NCBI GenBank assembly: GCA_964587515.1 | Contig: CAZPMO010000083.1 | Location: 1 to 20,717 of the forward strand | From: CAZPMO01 sp964587515 | Lineage (GTDB): Bacteria; Pseudomonadota; Alphaproteobacteria; MPNO01 | DNA: 20,717 nt | Direction: 5' to 3' | In this document: in pieces, positions 7,177 to 15,584 of the stretch | Layout: every line of letters starts with the position of its first letter | Position numbering within the stretch: position 1 is the first letter of the stretch | The notes under the pieces: generated by a model | Seen by the model: only the letters and a program-made list of their open reading frames with translations | Database searches by the model: none | What the model was told of the DNA's origin: nothing | Made by a program: the position numbers and the translations under genes

Positions 7177-8148
7177 GTGTTTCGCAACGACATCGACGCG
7201 CACGTGTCGATAGAAGACGGGGCCAGAGTTATCCAGCAAAAGACTTTGAAGTCCGCCGTGGGGTGCTCCGGCGTCGCGCTGCATTCCGGCGCTTGGTCGA
7301 CGCTGCGGCTGACGCCCGCGGGTTCCGACGAAGGGATCGAAATTCGGCGAACCGATATTGCCAATGGCGGATCGCGGATCGCTGTATCGTGGCGCAATGT
7401 GGTCGATGCGCGCCTCGCGACGACGGTAGGCAACGAATACGGTATCACCGTATCGACAATCGAACATCTGATGGCGGCGCTTTCGGGTTGCGGCATCGAC
7501 AACGTGGTAATCGAGGTCGACGGACCGGAACTGCCCATCATGGACGGCAGCGCGGCGCCCTTCGTCGCTCTTATCGAGCGCGTCGGCATTGAGCGCCAGG
7601 ATGCGCCCCGCAAAATCATCAAGGTTCACGAGCGCATCGAGGTCGGTGACGACGAACGGTCGATTTCACTGATTCCGGCGGACGATTTCGCGATCAGCTT
7701 CGAGATCGATTTCGACGCCCGCGCGGTGGCCCGCCAGGAACTGCTGATCAAGCCGACGAACGGCGCGTTCAAGGCCGATGTGGCCGGCGCCCGGACATTC
7801 GGTTTCATCGAGGAAGTCGACAGGCTGCGCAGCGCGGGGTTCGCGCTCGGCGGCTCGCTCGAAAACGCGATCGTCATCAGCGACGGAGAAATCCTGAACG
7901 AGGGCGGTCTGCGGTTTCACGACGAATTTGTCCGCCACAAAATTCTCGACTGCATGGGCGATCTGTATCTCGCCGGCGCGCCGATCATCGGACATGTACA
8001 CGGCCTGCGTTCCGGTCACGCCCTGAACAACGATCTGCTGCGCGCGCTGTTCGAAAAGGTCGGCGCCTGGAGCTACGAGGTGGTCGCCGAGGAACTCCCC
8101 TTCGCGCCTCTGCGGGCAGACACCGAAATTCAACTTTCGGCCTCCTGA
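7177..8148 (+). CDS. lpxC: UDP-3-O-acyl-N-acetylglucosamine deacetylase LpxC
   Basis: LpxC is the zinc deacetylase that performs the committed step of lipid A synthesis in the cytoplasm. The 323-residue product shows STIEHLMAAL (93-102, with catalytic Glu96 and zinc ligand His97), MDGSAAPF (122-129), GARTFGF (204-210) and LGGSLENAIV (224-233). LRFHDEFVRHKILDCMGDLYL (245-265) supplies zinc ligands His254 and Asp258, and GHVHGLRSGH (272-281) the catalytic His. The GTG at 7177 is chosen because AGAGGG (7164-7169) sits 7 bases before it. A GTG at 7204 would give a more typical short N-terminus but has no ribosome site. Its place just after ftsZ is standard in proteobacteria. It has its own upstream regulatory region and a hairpin terminator downstream. 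Confidence 0.96.
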   Translation: MFRNDIDAHVSIEDGARVIQQKTLKSAVGCSGVALHSGAWSTLRLTPAGSDEGIEIRRTDIANGGSRIAVSWRNVVDARLATTVGNEYGITVSTIEHLMAALSGCGIDNVVIEVDGPELPIMDGSAAPFVALIERVGIERQDAPRKIIKVHERIEVGDDERSISLIPADDFAISFEIDFDARAVARQELLIKPTNGAFKADVAGARTFGFIEEVDRLRSAGFALGGSLENAIVISDGEILNEGGLRFHDEFVRHKILDCMGDLYLAGAPIIGHVHGLRSGHALNNDLLRALFEKVGAWSYEVVAEELPFAPLRADTEIQLSAS

Positions 8149-8188
8149 CCCCCGACCTTTCGACCCCACTTCCGCATATCCGGCTATA

Positions 8189-8218
8189 ACCCGGAACCTG
8201 TTCGGTTTCCGGGTATTT
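8189..8218 (+). terminator. Probable intrinsic terminator of lpxC
   Basis: ACCCGGAA (8189-8196) pairs with TTCCGGGT (8207-8214) around a 10-base loop, and the stem is followed by ATTTCG. It lies 40 bases after the lpxC stop and before an AT-rich TTATATAAA (8223-8231) that could be part of the bamD promoter. The T tract is short, so confidence is moderate. Confidence 0.5.
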
Positions 8219-8271
8219 CGTGTTATATAAACCGATCAAAATAAACTTTTGGGTCGGAGAAATTCGTAGTC

Positions 8272-9108
8272 ATGGATGGCGCTAGAACCTCCACGATATT
8301 GGGCTCGGTTCGGTTTACCGCGATCTGCCTGTTGTCGGTTACGCTGATCGCCTGCAGCAGTTCCGAAAAAGTCGACAAGACGGCCGAGCGCCCGGTAAGC
8401 GAAATGTACAACGCCGCCGCCGACCAGCTGGAAGCGCGCAACTTCACAGACGCCGCGAAGCTGTTCGACGACGTCGAGCGCGAGCACCCGTATTCGACTT
8501 GGGCTGTAAAGGCCCAGCTGATGGCGGGGTATGCCTATTACGAAGCCAATCGTTACGACGAGGCCGTAATCGCGCTCGACCGCTTCATTCAACTTCATCC
8601 CGGCAATCGCGACGTCGCCTACACCTATTATCTGCGGGCGCTGAGCCACTATGAGCGGATTTCCGACGTGGTGCGCGACCAGGGAGAGACCGAAAAGGCG
8701 CTGGCCGCCCTGCAGGAGGTCGTGCGCCGCTTCCCCGACACGAAATATGCCCGTGACGCCCGCCTCAAGCTGGACCTGACCCGCGATCACCTCGCCGGCA
8801 AGGAAATGCAGATCGGCCGGTTCTATCTGCGGCGCGGCTACCATCTGGCGGCGATCAACCGTTTCCGTCGCGTGGTCGATGTCTACGAGACAACGTCTCA
8901 CGTCCAGGAGGCGCTGCACCGGCTGGTCGAGGCCTACACGGCCCTAGGCATCACCGACGAAGCCCGCAAGGCGGCGTCCGTCCTCGGCCATAACTATCCC
9001 GGCAGCGAGTGGTATCTCGACAGCTATGCGATCGCCGCCGGCAAGGACCTGCGGGAACGGAAAGAAGGCAAAGGCTTCCTGGCGCGCGCCTGGGACTGGG
9101 TCTTCTGA
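8272..9108 (+). CDS. bamD: Outer membrane protein assembly factor BamD (lipoprotein)
   Basis: BamD is the essential lipoprotein partner of BamA in the beta-barrel assembly machine at the periplasmic face of the outer membrane. The 278-residue product starts with a lipoprotein signal peptide: hydrophobic stretch about 15-27 and lipobox LIAC with the lipidated Cys28. The rest is a string of TPR-like helical repeats of the YfiO family, for example AADQLEARNFTDAAKLFDDV, 'YSTWAVKAQLMAGYAYYEANRYDEA' and 'AINRFRRVVDVYETTSHVQEALHRLVEAY'. GGAG (8256-8259) lies 12 bases before the ATG, rather far. TTATATAAA at 8223-8231 is a plausible -10 region, but I see no good -35. recN begins 6 bases after the stop, so the two may be co-transcribed. 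Confidence 0.95.
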   Translation: MDGARTSTILGSVRFTAICLLSVTLIACSSSEKVDKTAERPVSEMYNAAADQLEARNFTDAAKLFDDVEREHPYSTWAVKAQLMAGYAYYEANRYDEAVIALDRFIQLHPGNRDVAYTYYLRALSHYERISDVVRDQGETEKALAALQEVVRRFPDTKYARDARLKLDLTRDHLAGKEMQIGRFYLRRGYHLAAINRFRRVVDVYETTSHVQEALHRLVEAYTALGITDEARKAASVLGHNYPGSEWYLDSYAIAAGKDLRERKEGKGFLARAWDWVF

Positions 9109-9114
9109 GCGCGG

Positions 9115-10804
9115 ATGCTCGTCTCGCTCGCCATCCGGGACGTCGTCCTTATCGATCGGCTGCAACTGACATTTCCCGCCGGGCTGTGCGTACTGACCGG
9201 CGAGACCGGCGCGGGTAAATCGATCCTGCTGGACGCGCTGGGCCTCGCGCTGGGCGCGCGCGCCGATGCGGCGCTGGTCCGTCGCCACGGCGACGAAACC
9301 GCCGACCGCGCCACCGTCACCGCCGAATTCGCGGTCCGCGACGATCACCCGGCTTTCGCGATCATGAACGAAAACGGCCTCGACCGACCGGAACAGGGCG
9401 ACGGGCTGATCCTGCGCCGCACCGTCAACGCCGAAGGCCGCAGCCGCGCCTTCATCAACGACCAGGCGGTCAGCGCGACGGCGCTGCGCGACATCGGCGC
9501 GACGCTGGTCGAAATCGAAGGCCAGTTCGCGAGCCGCGGCATGCTCGACGAAGCCAGCCACCGCGCCACGCTGGACGGGTTCGGCGCGCTCTCGCCGCGT
9601 CTCCAAAAGACCGCGACCACCCACCGAGCCTGGAAACAGGCCATCGCGGACCATGACGAGGCGTGTCAGGCGCTGGAGCGCGCCCGCACGGAAGAGGCCT
9701 TCCTGCGCCACAGCTGCGAGGAACTCGAAGCGCTCGACCCCCGACCCGACGAGGAACAGGCGCTGGCGGACCGGCGAAGCCTGATGATGAACGGCGAAAA
9801 GCTGTCCGAGGCGGTCGCCAACGCCATCGCCGCGCTGGAGGATGGCGACGGCATCGACGTACGCCTCGGCGCGGCGCGGCGGATGATCGCGGAACAGACG
9901 CCGCGCGCGGCCGGGCGGCTGGATGAGACCGCCGCCGCGCTCGACCGCGCCGCCGCCGAACTCGCCGAGGCCACCGCGTCGCTGGCGCGCGCGACCACCG
10001 ATTTCAGCGACGATCCGGCCGAGCTCGAACGGGTCGAGGAGCGTTTGTTCACGCTGCGCGCCACCGCCCGCAAGCACCGTATCGAAATCGACGCCCTGCC
10101 CGCGCTGCGCGGACTTCACGGAACGCCTCGCCCTGCTCGACGATTCAGGGTCCCGTGTGGAGGCGTTGTCGCGCGCCGTCGAGACCACGCGCGCGGCCTA
10201 TCTCGCCGCCGCCGAGACGTTGAGCGCGGCGAGGCGCAAGGCCGCGACCAGGCTCGACAAGGCGGTGGCCCGCGAATTGCCGCCGCTGAAGCTGGAAAAG
10301 GCCAAGTTCGTCACATTGGTCGAGCCCGCCCCGGAAACCGCGTGGAGCGCCGGCGGCGTCGACCGCGTCGCCTTCGAGGTCATCACCAACCCGGGCCAGC
10401 CGTCCGGTCCGCTGGCCCGCATCGCCTCGGGCGGCGAACTGGCGCGCTTCATGCTGGCGCTAAAGGTTGCGCTGGCGGAAACCGACGCGGCGCCGACGCT
10501 GGTCTTCGACGAGGTCGATTCCGGCATCGGCGGCGCCACCGCCGCCGCCGTCGGCGACCGTCTCCACCGGCTTGGCGAAACCGCGCAGATCCTGGTGGTG
10601 ACCCACTCGCCGCAGGTCGCGGCGCGCGGCGTGGCCCATTGGCGGGTCATCAAGGGCGAAGACGCCCGCCACGCGGTGACCACGGTCGACGAGCTGGGCG
10701 AAGCCGACCGGCGCGAGGAAATCGCCCGCATGCTGGCGGGCGCCAGCATTACCGACGAGGCGCGCGCCGCCGCCGACAGCCTGATCGCCGGAGGCCGCCC
10801 GTGA
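9115..10804 (+). pseudogene. recN: DNA repair protein RecN, interrupted by a single-base frameshift
   Basis: RecN is an SMC-like ATPase recruited to double-strand breaks. The first part (9115-10110, 332 codons) has Walker A GETGAGKS (29-36) and coiled-coil sequence up to 'DALPALR'. The homologous sequence then resumes one base later, from 10112, as 'DFTERLALLDD', and continues with the ABC signature ASGGELARFMLAL, Walker B LVFDEVDSGIGG and VVTHSPQVAA to the TGA at 10804. Removing one G in the GG at 10111-10112 restores a 562-codon protein of normal RecN length. The motifs beyond the break are intact, so the event is recent or a sequencing error. Uncorrected, the upstream frame stays open by chance and joins in frame to ligA, giving a false 1254-codon product. 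The start ATG lies 6 bases after bamD. Confidence 0.9.
10790..10794 (+). promoter_or_regulatory. Shine-Dalgarno that fixes the ligA start
   Basis: GGAGG lies 6 bases before the GTG at 10801. This GTG overlaps the recN stop as GTGA. The pairing shows that LigA begins here and is a separate protein, despite the open frame running in from recN. Confidence 0.75.
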
Positions 10805-12879
10805 ACGACGTGGCGGCGGCGGAACAGGCGGCGGCCGAACTGGAACGGCTTGCCCGCGAGATCGCCCATCACGACCGGCTCTATCATCAACAGGACGCGC
10901 CGGAGATTTCCGACGCGGCATACGACGCGCTGGTCCGCCGCAACCGCGAGATCGAGACGGATTTTCCTGATCTGATCCGCCCCGATAGTCCTTCACGGCG
11001 CGTCGGCGCGCCGCCGGCCGACGGTTTCGCCAAGGTCGAGCATTCGACCCCCATGCTGTCGCTCGACAACGCCTTCGACGCCGACGACGTCATCGAGTTC
11101 TTTGCCCGGGTCCGCCGTTTCCTCGGGCTCGGCGACGACGATGCGGTCGACGTGCTGGGCGAGCCCAAGATCGACGGGCTGTCCGCCGCCGTGCGGTATG
11201 AACATGGGCGCATGGTGGTGGGGGCGACGCGGGGCGATGGCGTCACCGGCGAGGAGATCACGGCGAACCTGCGCACCATCCGCGATCTGCCGCTGGTGCT
11301 CGATGCCGCGGACGCGCCGGAGGTAATCGAGGTGCGCGGCGAGGTCTATATGGCGCGGCCGGATTTCCTCGCCCTCAACGCGGCGCGCGAGGCCGCCGAC
11401 GAGCCGGTCTTCGCCAACCCGCGCAACGCGGCGGCGGGCTCGCTGCGCCAGCTCGATTCGCGCATCACCGCCAGCCGGCGGCTGCATTTCTTCGCCTATG
11501 GCTGGGGCGAGCTTTCCGAACCGGTGGCCGAATCCCAGCAGGGTTTCCTGGAACGCGTGAATGGCTGGGGATTCACCGTCAATCCCCTGACGCGCTTGTG
11601 CCACAACGCCGCCGATGCGGTGGCGCTGCACGCCGATATCGCGGAACGGCGCTCGGCGCTGCCCTACGACATCGACGGCGTGGTCTACAAGATCGACCGG
11701 CTCGACTGGCAGCGCCGCCTCGGCATGGTCAGCCGCGCGCCGCGCTGGGCCGTCGCCCACAAGTTCCCGGCCGAACAGGCCGAGACCACGTTGAAGGAGA
11801 TCACCATCCAGGTCGGGCGCACCGGCGCGCTGACGCCGGTCGCCAATTTGGAGCCCGTCACCGTCGGCGGCGTGGTGGTCGGCCGCGCGACGCTGCATAA
11901 TGAAGACGAGATCGAGCGGCTTGGCGTGATGGAAGGCGACCGGGTGATCATCCAGCGCGCCGGCGACGTGATCCCCCAGGTGGTCGAGGTGCTGACCGAC
12001 AAGCGCCCGGCCGATGCGCGCCCCTTCACGCCACCCGAGACCTGCCCCGAATGCGGCAGCCTCTCCGCGCGCGAGGACGGCGAGGCGGTCCGGCGCTGCA
12101 CCGGCGGGCTGACCTGCCCGGCCCAGGCGGTCGAACGGCTGAAGCATTTCGTCTCACGCGACGCCTTCGACATCGAGGGGCTCGGCGCCAAACATATCGA
12201 AGCTTTCCGGGAAGAAGGGATCATCGTGACCCCCGGCGACATCTTCCGCCTGGAGGCGCGCGAACAGGCGGGCGAAATATCGCTGCGCACTCGGGAGGGC
12301 TGGGGCGACAAATCGGCGGAAAATCTGTTCGCCGCGATTGGAGAGCGCCGCCGCATCGGCAGCGACCGTTTCATATACGCTCTCGGCATCCGACAGGTGG
12401 GCCAGACCACGGCGCGGCTGCTGGCCCGCCATTACGGCACGCCCGCCGCCTGGCGCGAGGCCATGGAAACCGCGCAACCGCGCGAAGGCGAGGCCTTCGA
12501 CGATCTGGTCTCGATCGACGGCATCGGCCCGGTGGTGGCCGGCGACATTCTCGATTTCTTCGCCGAGGCCCATAACCAGGAAGTGCTAGCCGACCTGGAG
12601 TCGCTGCTCGACGTCCAGCCTTTGGAGGCCCCGGCCGCGACCTCGCCGGTTTCCGGCAAGACAGTGGTCTTCACCGGCACCCTGACCACCATGACCCGCG
12701 CCGAAGCCAAGGCGCGCGCCGAATCCCTCGGCGCCAAGGTCGCGGGCTCGGTGTCGAAAAAAACCGATTACGTGGTGGCGGGCAGCGACGCCGGCTCAAA
12801 AGCCAAAAAAGCCGCCGAACTCGGCGTCGAAATCCTCACGGAAGAAGCGTGGCGGGAGATGGTGGGCGACGCCGCCTAA
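10801..12879 (+). CDS. ligA: NAD-dependent DNA ligase LigA
   Basis: LigA seals nicks in duplex DNA during replication and repair, using NAD+ as AMP donor. The 692-residue product has the complete domain order. Domain Ia with HxxLYH-type residues (HHDRLYHQ, about 21-28) binds NAD. The adenylation domain carries KIDG with the AMP-accepting Lys123, followed by an OB fold. A four-Cys zinc finger starts at CPEC (415-418), then come helix-hairpin-helix repeats ('SIDGIGPVVAGDI') and a C-terminal BRCT domain from about residue 615 ('GKTVVFTGTL'). The GTG start overlaps the recN stop by 4 bases and has GGAGG upstream. Its TAA overlaps the TAG of the convergent aminopeptidase gene by 3 bases. Nothing in the gene looks broken. 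Confidence 0.97.
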   Translation: MNDVAAAEQAAAELERLAREIAHHDRLYHQQDAPEISDAAYDALVRRNREIETDFPDLIRPDSPSRRVGAPPADGFAKVEHSTPMLSLDNAFDADDVIEFFARVRRFLGLGDDDAVDVLGEPKIDGLSAAVRYEHGRMVVGATRGDGVTGEEITANLRTIRDLPLVLDAADAPEVIEVRGEVYMARPDFLALNAAREAADEPVFANPRNAAAGSLRQLDSRITASRRLHFFAYGWGELSEPVAESQQGFLERVNGWGFTVNPLTRLCHNAADAVALHADIAERRSALPYDIDGVVYKIDRLDWQRRLGMVSRAPRWAVAHKFPAEQAETTLKEITIQVGRTGALTPVANLEPVTVGGVVVGRATLHNEDEIERLGVMEGDRVIIQRAGDVIPQVVEVLTDKRPADARPFTPPETCPECGSLSAREDGEAVRRCTGGLTCPAQAVERLKHFVSRDAFDIEGLGAKHIEAFREEGIIVTPGDIFRLEAREQAGEISLRTREGWGDKSAENLFAAIGERRRIGSDRFIYALGIRQVGQTTARLLARHYGTPAAWREAMETAQPREGEAFDDLVSIDGIGPVVAGDILDFFAEAHNQEVLADLESLLDVQPLEAPAATSPVSGKTVVFTGTLTTMTRAEAKARAESLGAKVAGSVSKKTDYVVAGSDAGSKAKKAAELGVEILTEEAWREMVGDAA

Positions 12880-15050
12880 TCGAGCGCCGCCGTCGCCTCG
12901 GCCAGCCATTTCGCCGTCGTCTCGTCGACCAGCGGGGTCAGGGTCTCGCGCACGCGTGCGTGGTAGGCGTCGAGCCAGGCGATCTCTTCCGCGGTCATCA
13001 ATTCGGGCTCGATCAGGGCGCGGTCGATGGGGGCCAGCGTCAGGGTCTCGAACTCGTAGAGGTCGCGTTCGGCTTTGGGCTCCCTGGTCGCGGCTTCCCG
13101 CACCACCACCAGGTTTTCGATGCGGATGCCGTAGGCGCCGGTCTTGTAGTAGCCGGGCTCGTCGGAAAGGATCATGCCGGGCTTCAGGGGCACGTCGGCG
13201 CCGCGCTTGGCGATGCGGGCCGGGCCTTCGTGCACCCCGAGATAAGAGCCGACGCCGTGGCCGGTGCCGTGATCGAAATCGAGACCGGCGTCCCAGAGCG
13301 CGGCGCGGGCCAGGGTATCGAGCTGGCCGCCCGAAGTGCCGATGGGAAAACGCGCCGCCGCGAGGGCGATATGGCCCTTGAGCACGCGGGTGAAATTCTC
13401 GCGCGCGCCGTCGGGCGGGGCCGCCCCGTCGATCAATACGGTGCGGGTGACGTCAGTGGTGCCATCGAGATACTGAGCCCCGGAATCCACCAGATAGACG
13501 TCGCCCGGGGTCAGTTTGCGATTGGAGGCGGCATCGACCCGGTAGTGAACGATGGCACCGTTGGGCCCGGCGCCCGAGATGGTCTCGAAGCTGACGCCCC
13601 GGAAATGCTCGCCGCCCACGCGAAACTCGAACAGGCGCGCCGCCGCCGACATCTCGTCCACCCCGCCGCCGGGCGCCGTCACAGCCAGCCAGGCCAGGAA
13701 ACGGCAGAGCGCCGCGCCGTCGCGCACATGCGCCGCGCGCGCGCCGGCCAGTTCGACCGCGTTCTTGCAGGCCTTGGGCAGGGTGCACGGATCATTGCCC
13801 GCCACCAGGGTCGCGCCGCTCTCCTCGAGCCGGTCGAGAATCCAGGCCGGCGCTGAACGACGGTCGGCCAGCACCCTCTTTTGTTTGCGCCCCAGCGCAT
13901 CCAGCGCCGGGCCGAATTCATCGGGCGGCGCGACGCGGACGCCGTCATTGCCGAAAGCGCGCCGCAGCGCCGGGGTCAGCTTGCGCGGATCCATGAACAG
14001 CTCCACATCGCCGTCGCGGTCGATGATCCCATAGGCCAGCGCGATCGGCGTATTGGGTACGTCGCCGCCGCGCAGGTTCAAGAGCCAGGCGATGGAAACG
14101 GGGGCGCTGAATACCGCCGCCTCGGCGCCCGCCTTGGCAAGCGCGCCCGCGATCGACTGGCGTTTCGCGGCCGCCGCCACGCCGGCATGGCCGATCTCGT
14201 GCGGCGCGGCCGGGCCCAGCGGCGGCGGTGGCTGATCCGCCCACACCGCGTCGATGGGATTGCCGTCGACCGGCGTGAATTTGGCGTCGGCCTTTTCGCA
14301 GGCCCCGCGCAGACGCTCGACCGCCTCACGCGTGTGAAGCCAGGAATCGTAGCCGAGCCTGGCGCCGTCCGGAAGGTTGGCCGCGATCCACTCCTGGGGC
14401 GGATTCTCGGTCACGTGCAGCGGCTCGAAGATATCGACATTGACCTGATCGCGAACCTGGAGCGTATAGCGGCCATCGACGAAGATCGCGGCCTTGTCCG
14501 CCAGCACCACCGCGAGGCCGGCGGAACCGGCAAATCCGGTGAGCCAGGCAAGGCGTTGGGCGCGCGGCGCGATGAACTCGCCCTGATGTTCGTCGGCCAG
14601 CGGCACGACGAACCCGTCGAGCCCGCGAGCGGCAAGCTCTCCGCGCAGCGCCTCGAGACGCTCGGCCGGCGCGGGTGCCAGGGCCAGCGCCGCCGCGATA
14701 TCGGCCCGCGCCTGCCCGGCCAGCCATATCAGGCGCGCGCGCAACTCGGCACCGGCGCCCGGAACCGCGAGCTCGACCCAGGCGCCGGGGTCGCGCCCTT
14801 CCGGCGCGCCCGCCGCGCCGGCCGCGAACGCCATCGCTTCTTCCGGCGTCACGACGCCACCGGCCTCGGCCAGAAGCCGGGCCAGTTCGTCGTCTCGCGC
14901 AGGGGTGGAGGAAGGTTGGGGCAGTGCGCCCTCCCGGAGATCGGTTTCGTGTGGTTGGCTGTGTGGTTGGCTGTGCTGTTGGCTGAAAGCTAGGGCCTGG
15001 TTCGCCTCGAAACAAGGTCGCTCTGCAAAAAGTGCATTGCTGCACTGCAC
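12876..15050 (-). CDS. pepP: Xaa-Pro aminopeptidase (aminopeptidase P family, M24B)
   Basis: Aminopeptidase P is a two-metal enzyme that removes N-terminal residues preceding proline. The core starts near residue 131 ('RLEALRGELAARGLDGFVVP'), with creatinase-type N-terminal domains to about 425 and the pita-bread M24 domain after that. The metal ligands are visible as Asp522 (VDSGAQ), Asp533 (TTDVTR), His598 (GTGHGVG), Glu631 (DEPGYY) and Glu645 (IRIENLV), so the active site is intact. The 5' end is uncertain. The longest frame begins with GTG at 15050 and includes a HSQPHSQPH stretch encoded by 12-bp repeats. The only good Shine-Dalgarno (GGGAGG, about 14930-14936) precedes a CTG at 14924 and no standard start. 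Residues 50-120 are an extra N-terminal domain I cannot name. The symbol is by family; paralogues exist. Confidence 0.88.
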   Translation of the reverse strand: MQCSNALFAERPCFEANQALAFSQQHSQPHSQPHETDLREGALPQPSSTPARDDELARLLAEAGGVVTPEEAMAFAAGAAGAPEGRDPGAWVELAVPGAGAELRARLIWLAGQARADIAAALALAPAPAERLEALRGELAARGLDGFVVPLADEHQGEFIAPRAQRLAWLTGFAGSAGLAVVLADKAAIFVDGRYTLQVRDQVNVDIFEPLHVTENPPQEWIAANLPDGARLGYDSWLHTREAVERLRGACEKADAKFTPVDGNPIDAVWADQPPPPLGPAAPHEIGHAGVAAAAKRQSIAGALAKAGAEAAVFSAPVSIAWLLNLRGGDVPNTPIALAYGIIDRDGDVELFMDPRKLTPALRRAFGNDGVRVAPPDEFGPALDALGRKQKRVLADRRSAPAWILDRLEESGATLVAGNDPCTLPKACKNAVELAGARAAHVRDGAALCRFLAWLAVTAPGGGVDEMSAAARLFEFRVGGEHFRGVSFETISGAGPNGAIVHYRVDAASNRKLTPGDVYLVDSGAQYLDGTTDVTRTVLIDGAAPPDGARENFTRVLKGHIALAAARFPIGTSGGQLDTLARAALWDAGLDFDHGTGHGVGSYLGVHEGPARIAKRGADVPLKPGMILSDEPGYYKTGAYGIRIENLVVVREAATREPKAERDLYEFETLTLAPIDRALIEPELMTAEEIAWLDAYHARVRETLTPLVDETTAKWLAEATAALD
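14950..14985. repeat. Three tandem copies of a 12-bp repeat at the 5' end of the aminopeptidase gene
   Basis: TGTGGTTGGCTG occurs twice without change (14950-14961, 14962-14973), and a third copy differs at two positions (14974-14985). On the minus strand it would encode repeated Ser-Gln-Pro-His near the N-terminus if translation begins at 15050; otherwise it lies in the leader. A multiple-of-three repeat can change length without a frame change. Confidence 0.8.
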
Positions 15051-15094
15051 AAAATAGAGTGCTCTTTTGGGCCGAACACCTCATATAGGACACT

Positions 15095-15110
15095 GATTGT
15101 TAAACAAATC
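15095..15110. promoter_or_regulatory. Imperfect palindrome in the divergent aminopeptidase/DUF1127 gap
   Basis: GATTGTT-A-AACAAATC (15095-15110) is a near-perfect dyad in the AT-rich 106-bp gap between the leftward aminopeptidase gene and the rightward DUF1127 gene. It is a candidate operator for a dimeric regulator or part of divergent promoters. On the plus strand TATGTA (15136-15141) could be a -10 for DUF1127, but no convincing -35 accompanies it. Confidence 0.35.
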
Positions 15111-15156
15111 GCGATTAGGTGCAGTGCGAAACGCGTATGTAAGGAAACCATAGAAA

Positions 15157-15543
15157 ATGTCGAACCGACTCTACACGGAAATGAAAACGAAAATCGAAGA
15201 AGGTGGGATGGATCTGGCGGCGCCCGTAGGCACCCAGGCAATCCAGCTGCGCGCGGAACAGCTTCGCGCGGTCGAAATGGGTCGCCTTCTGGCCGTGGCC
15301 ACGGCGCGTATCCGCGCCGCGATGGCGAAATTCGGACAACAGATCGCCCGCGCCCGCATGGCGAACGAACTTGCCGGGCTCGACGATCGCATGCTGGCCG
15401 ATATCGGCATGCGTCGAGATGATATCCCCGGCTTCGTCGCCGGCCAGATCGAATTCGCCCGCAAGGTGATGGCCGAGAACGCCGCGCGTCGGGAACCCGC
15501 CAATGAGCCGGGCGTGAAACCGGCGGCCAAACAAGCCGCCTGA
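15157..15543 (+). CDS. DUF1127 (YjiS-like) domain protein
   Basis: This is a 128-residue basic protein with a DUF1127 domain at about 55-95, ending in the family's typical ELAGLDDRMLADIGMRRDDI pattern. DUF1127 proteins are widespread in alphaproteobacteria. Some short members act in RNA-turnover, stress or phosphate-related regulation, but no single function can be assigned to this one. It is larger than the 45-50 residue minimal type, with an N-terminal extension of unknown role and an Ala/Lys/Pro-rich tail. AAGGA (15141-15145) precedes the ATG at 11-base spacing, and there is no signal peptide or membrane segment. It diverges from the aminopeptidase gene, with a palindrome between them, and converges on prmA with a 25-bp gap. 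Confidence 0.85.
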   Translation: MSNRLYTEMKTKIEEGGMDLAAPVGTQAIQLRAEQLRAVEMGRLLAVATARIRAAMAKFGQQIARARMANELAGLDDRMLADIGMRRDDIPGFVAGQIEFARKVMAENAARREPANEPGVKPAAKQAA

Positions 15544-15557
15544 ACCGTCCTCGCGAC

Positions 15558-15584
15558 CCCGGCCCGATCTATTTCGCGGCCGGG
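15558..15584. terminator. Hairpin between convergent DUF1127 and prmA genes
   Basis: CCCGGCC (15558-15564) pairs with GGCCGGG (15578-15584) around a 13-base loop. It covers the 25-bp convergent gap and the last codons of prmA. No T tract follows on either strand, so it is only a possible bidirectional terminator. A second perfect 10-bp hairpin (15606-15615 with 15621-15630, loop TCACG) follows inside prmA, with ATTTT a few bases after it on the plus strand. Confidence 0.35.

Noticed and set aside
9115..12879. A single 1254-residue protein
   Set aside because: The middle third (from about 10111 to 10800) is Arg-rich with no domain, while the correct RecN C-terminus is encoded one base out of frame over the same bases. 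LigA also has its own Shine-Dalgarno and GTG. It is a frameshift artefact and not a true fusion.
14950..14985. CRISPR-like or regulatory repeat array
   Set aside because: The units are only 12 bp, directly adjacent and without spacers. This is a simple tandem repeat.
12849..14993. Plus-strand open frames (335 and 370 codons) opposite the aminopeptidase gene
   Set aside because: The minus strand encodes an M24 enzyme with all metal ligands across this region. The plus frames have no motif or start signals.
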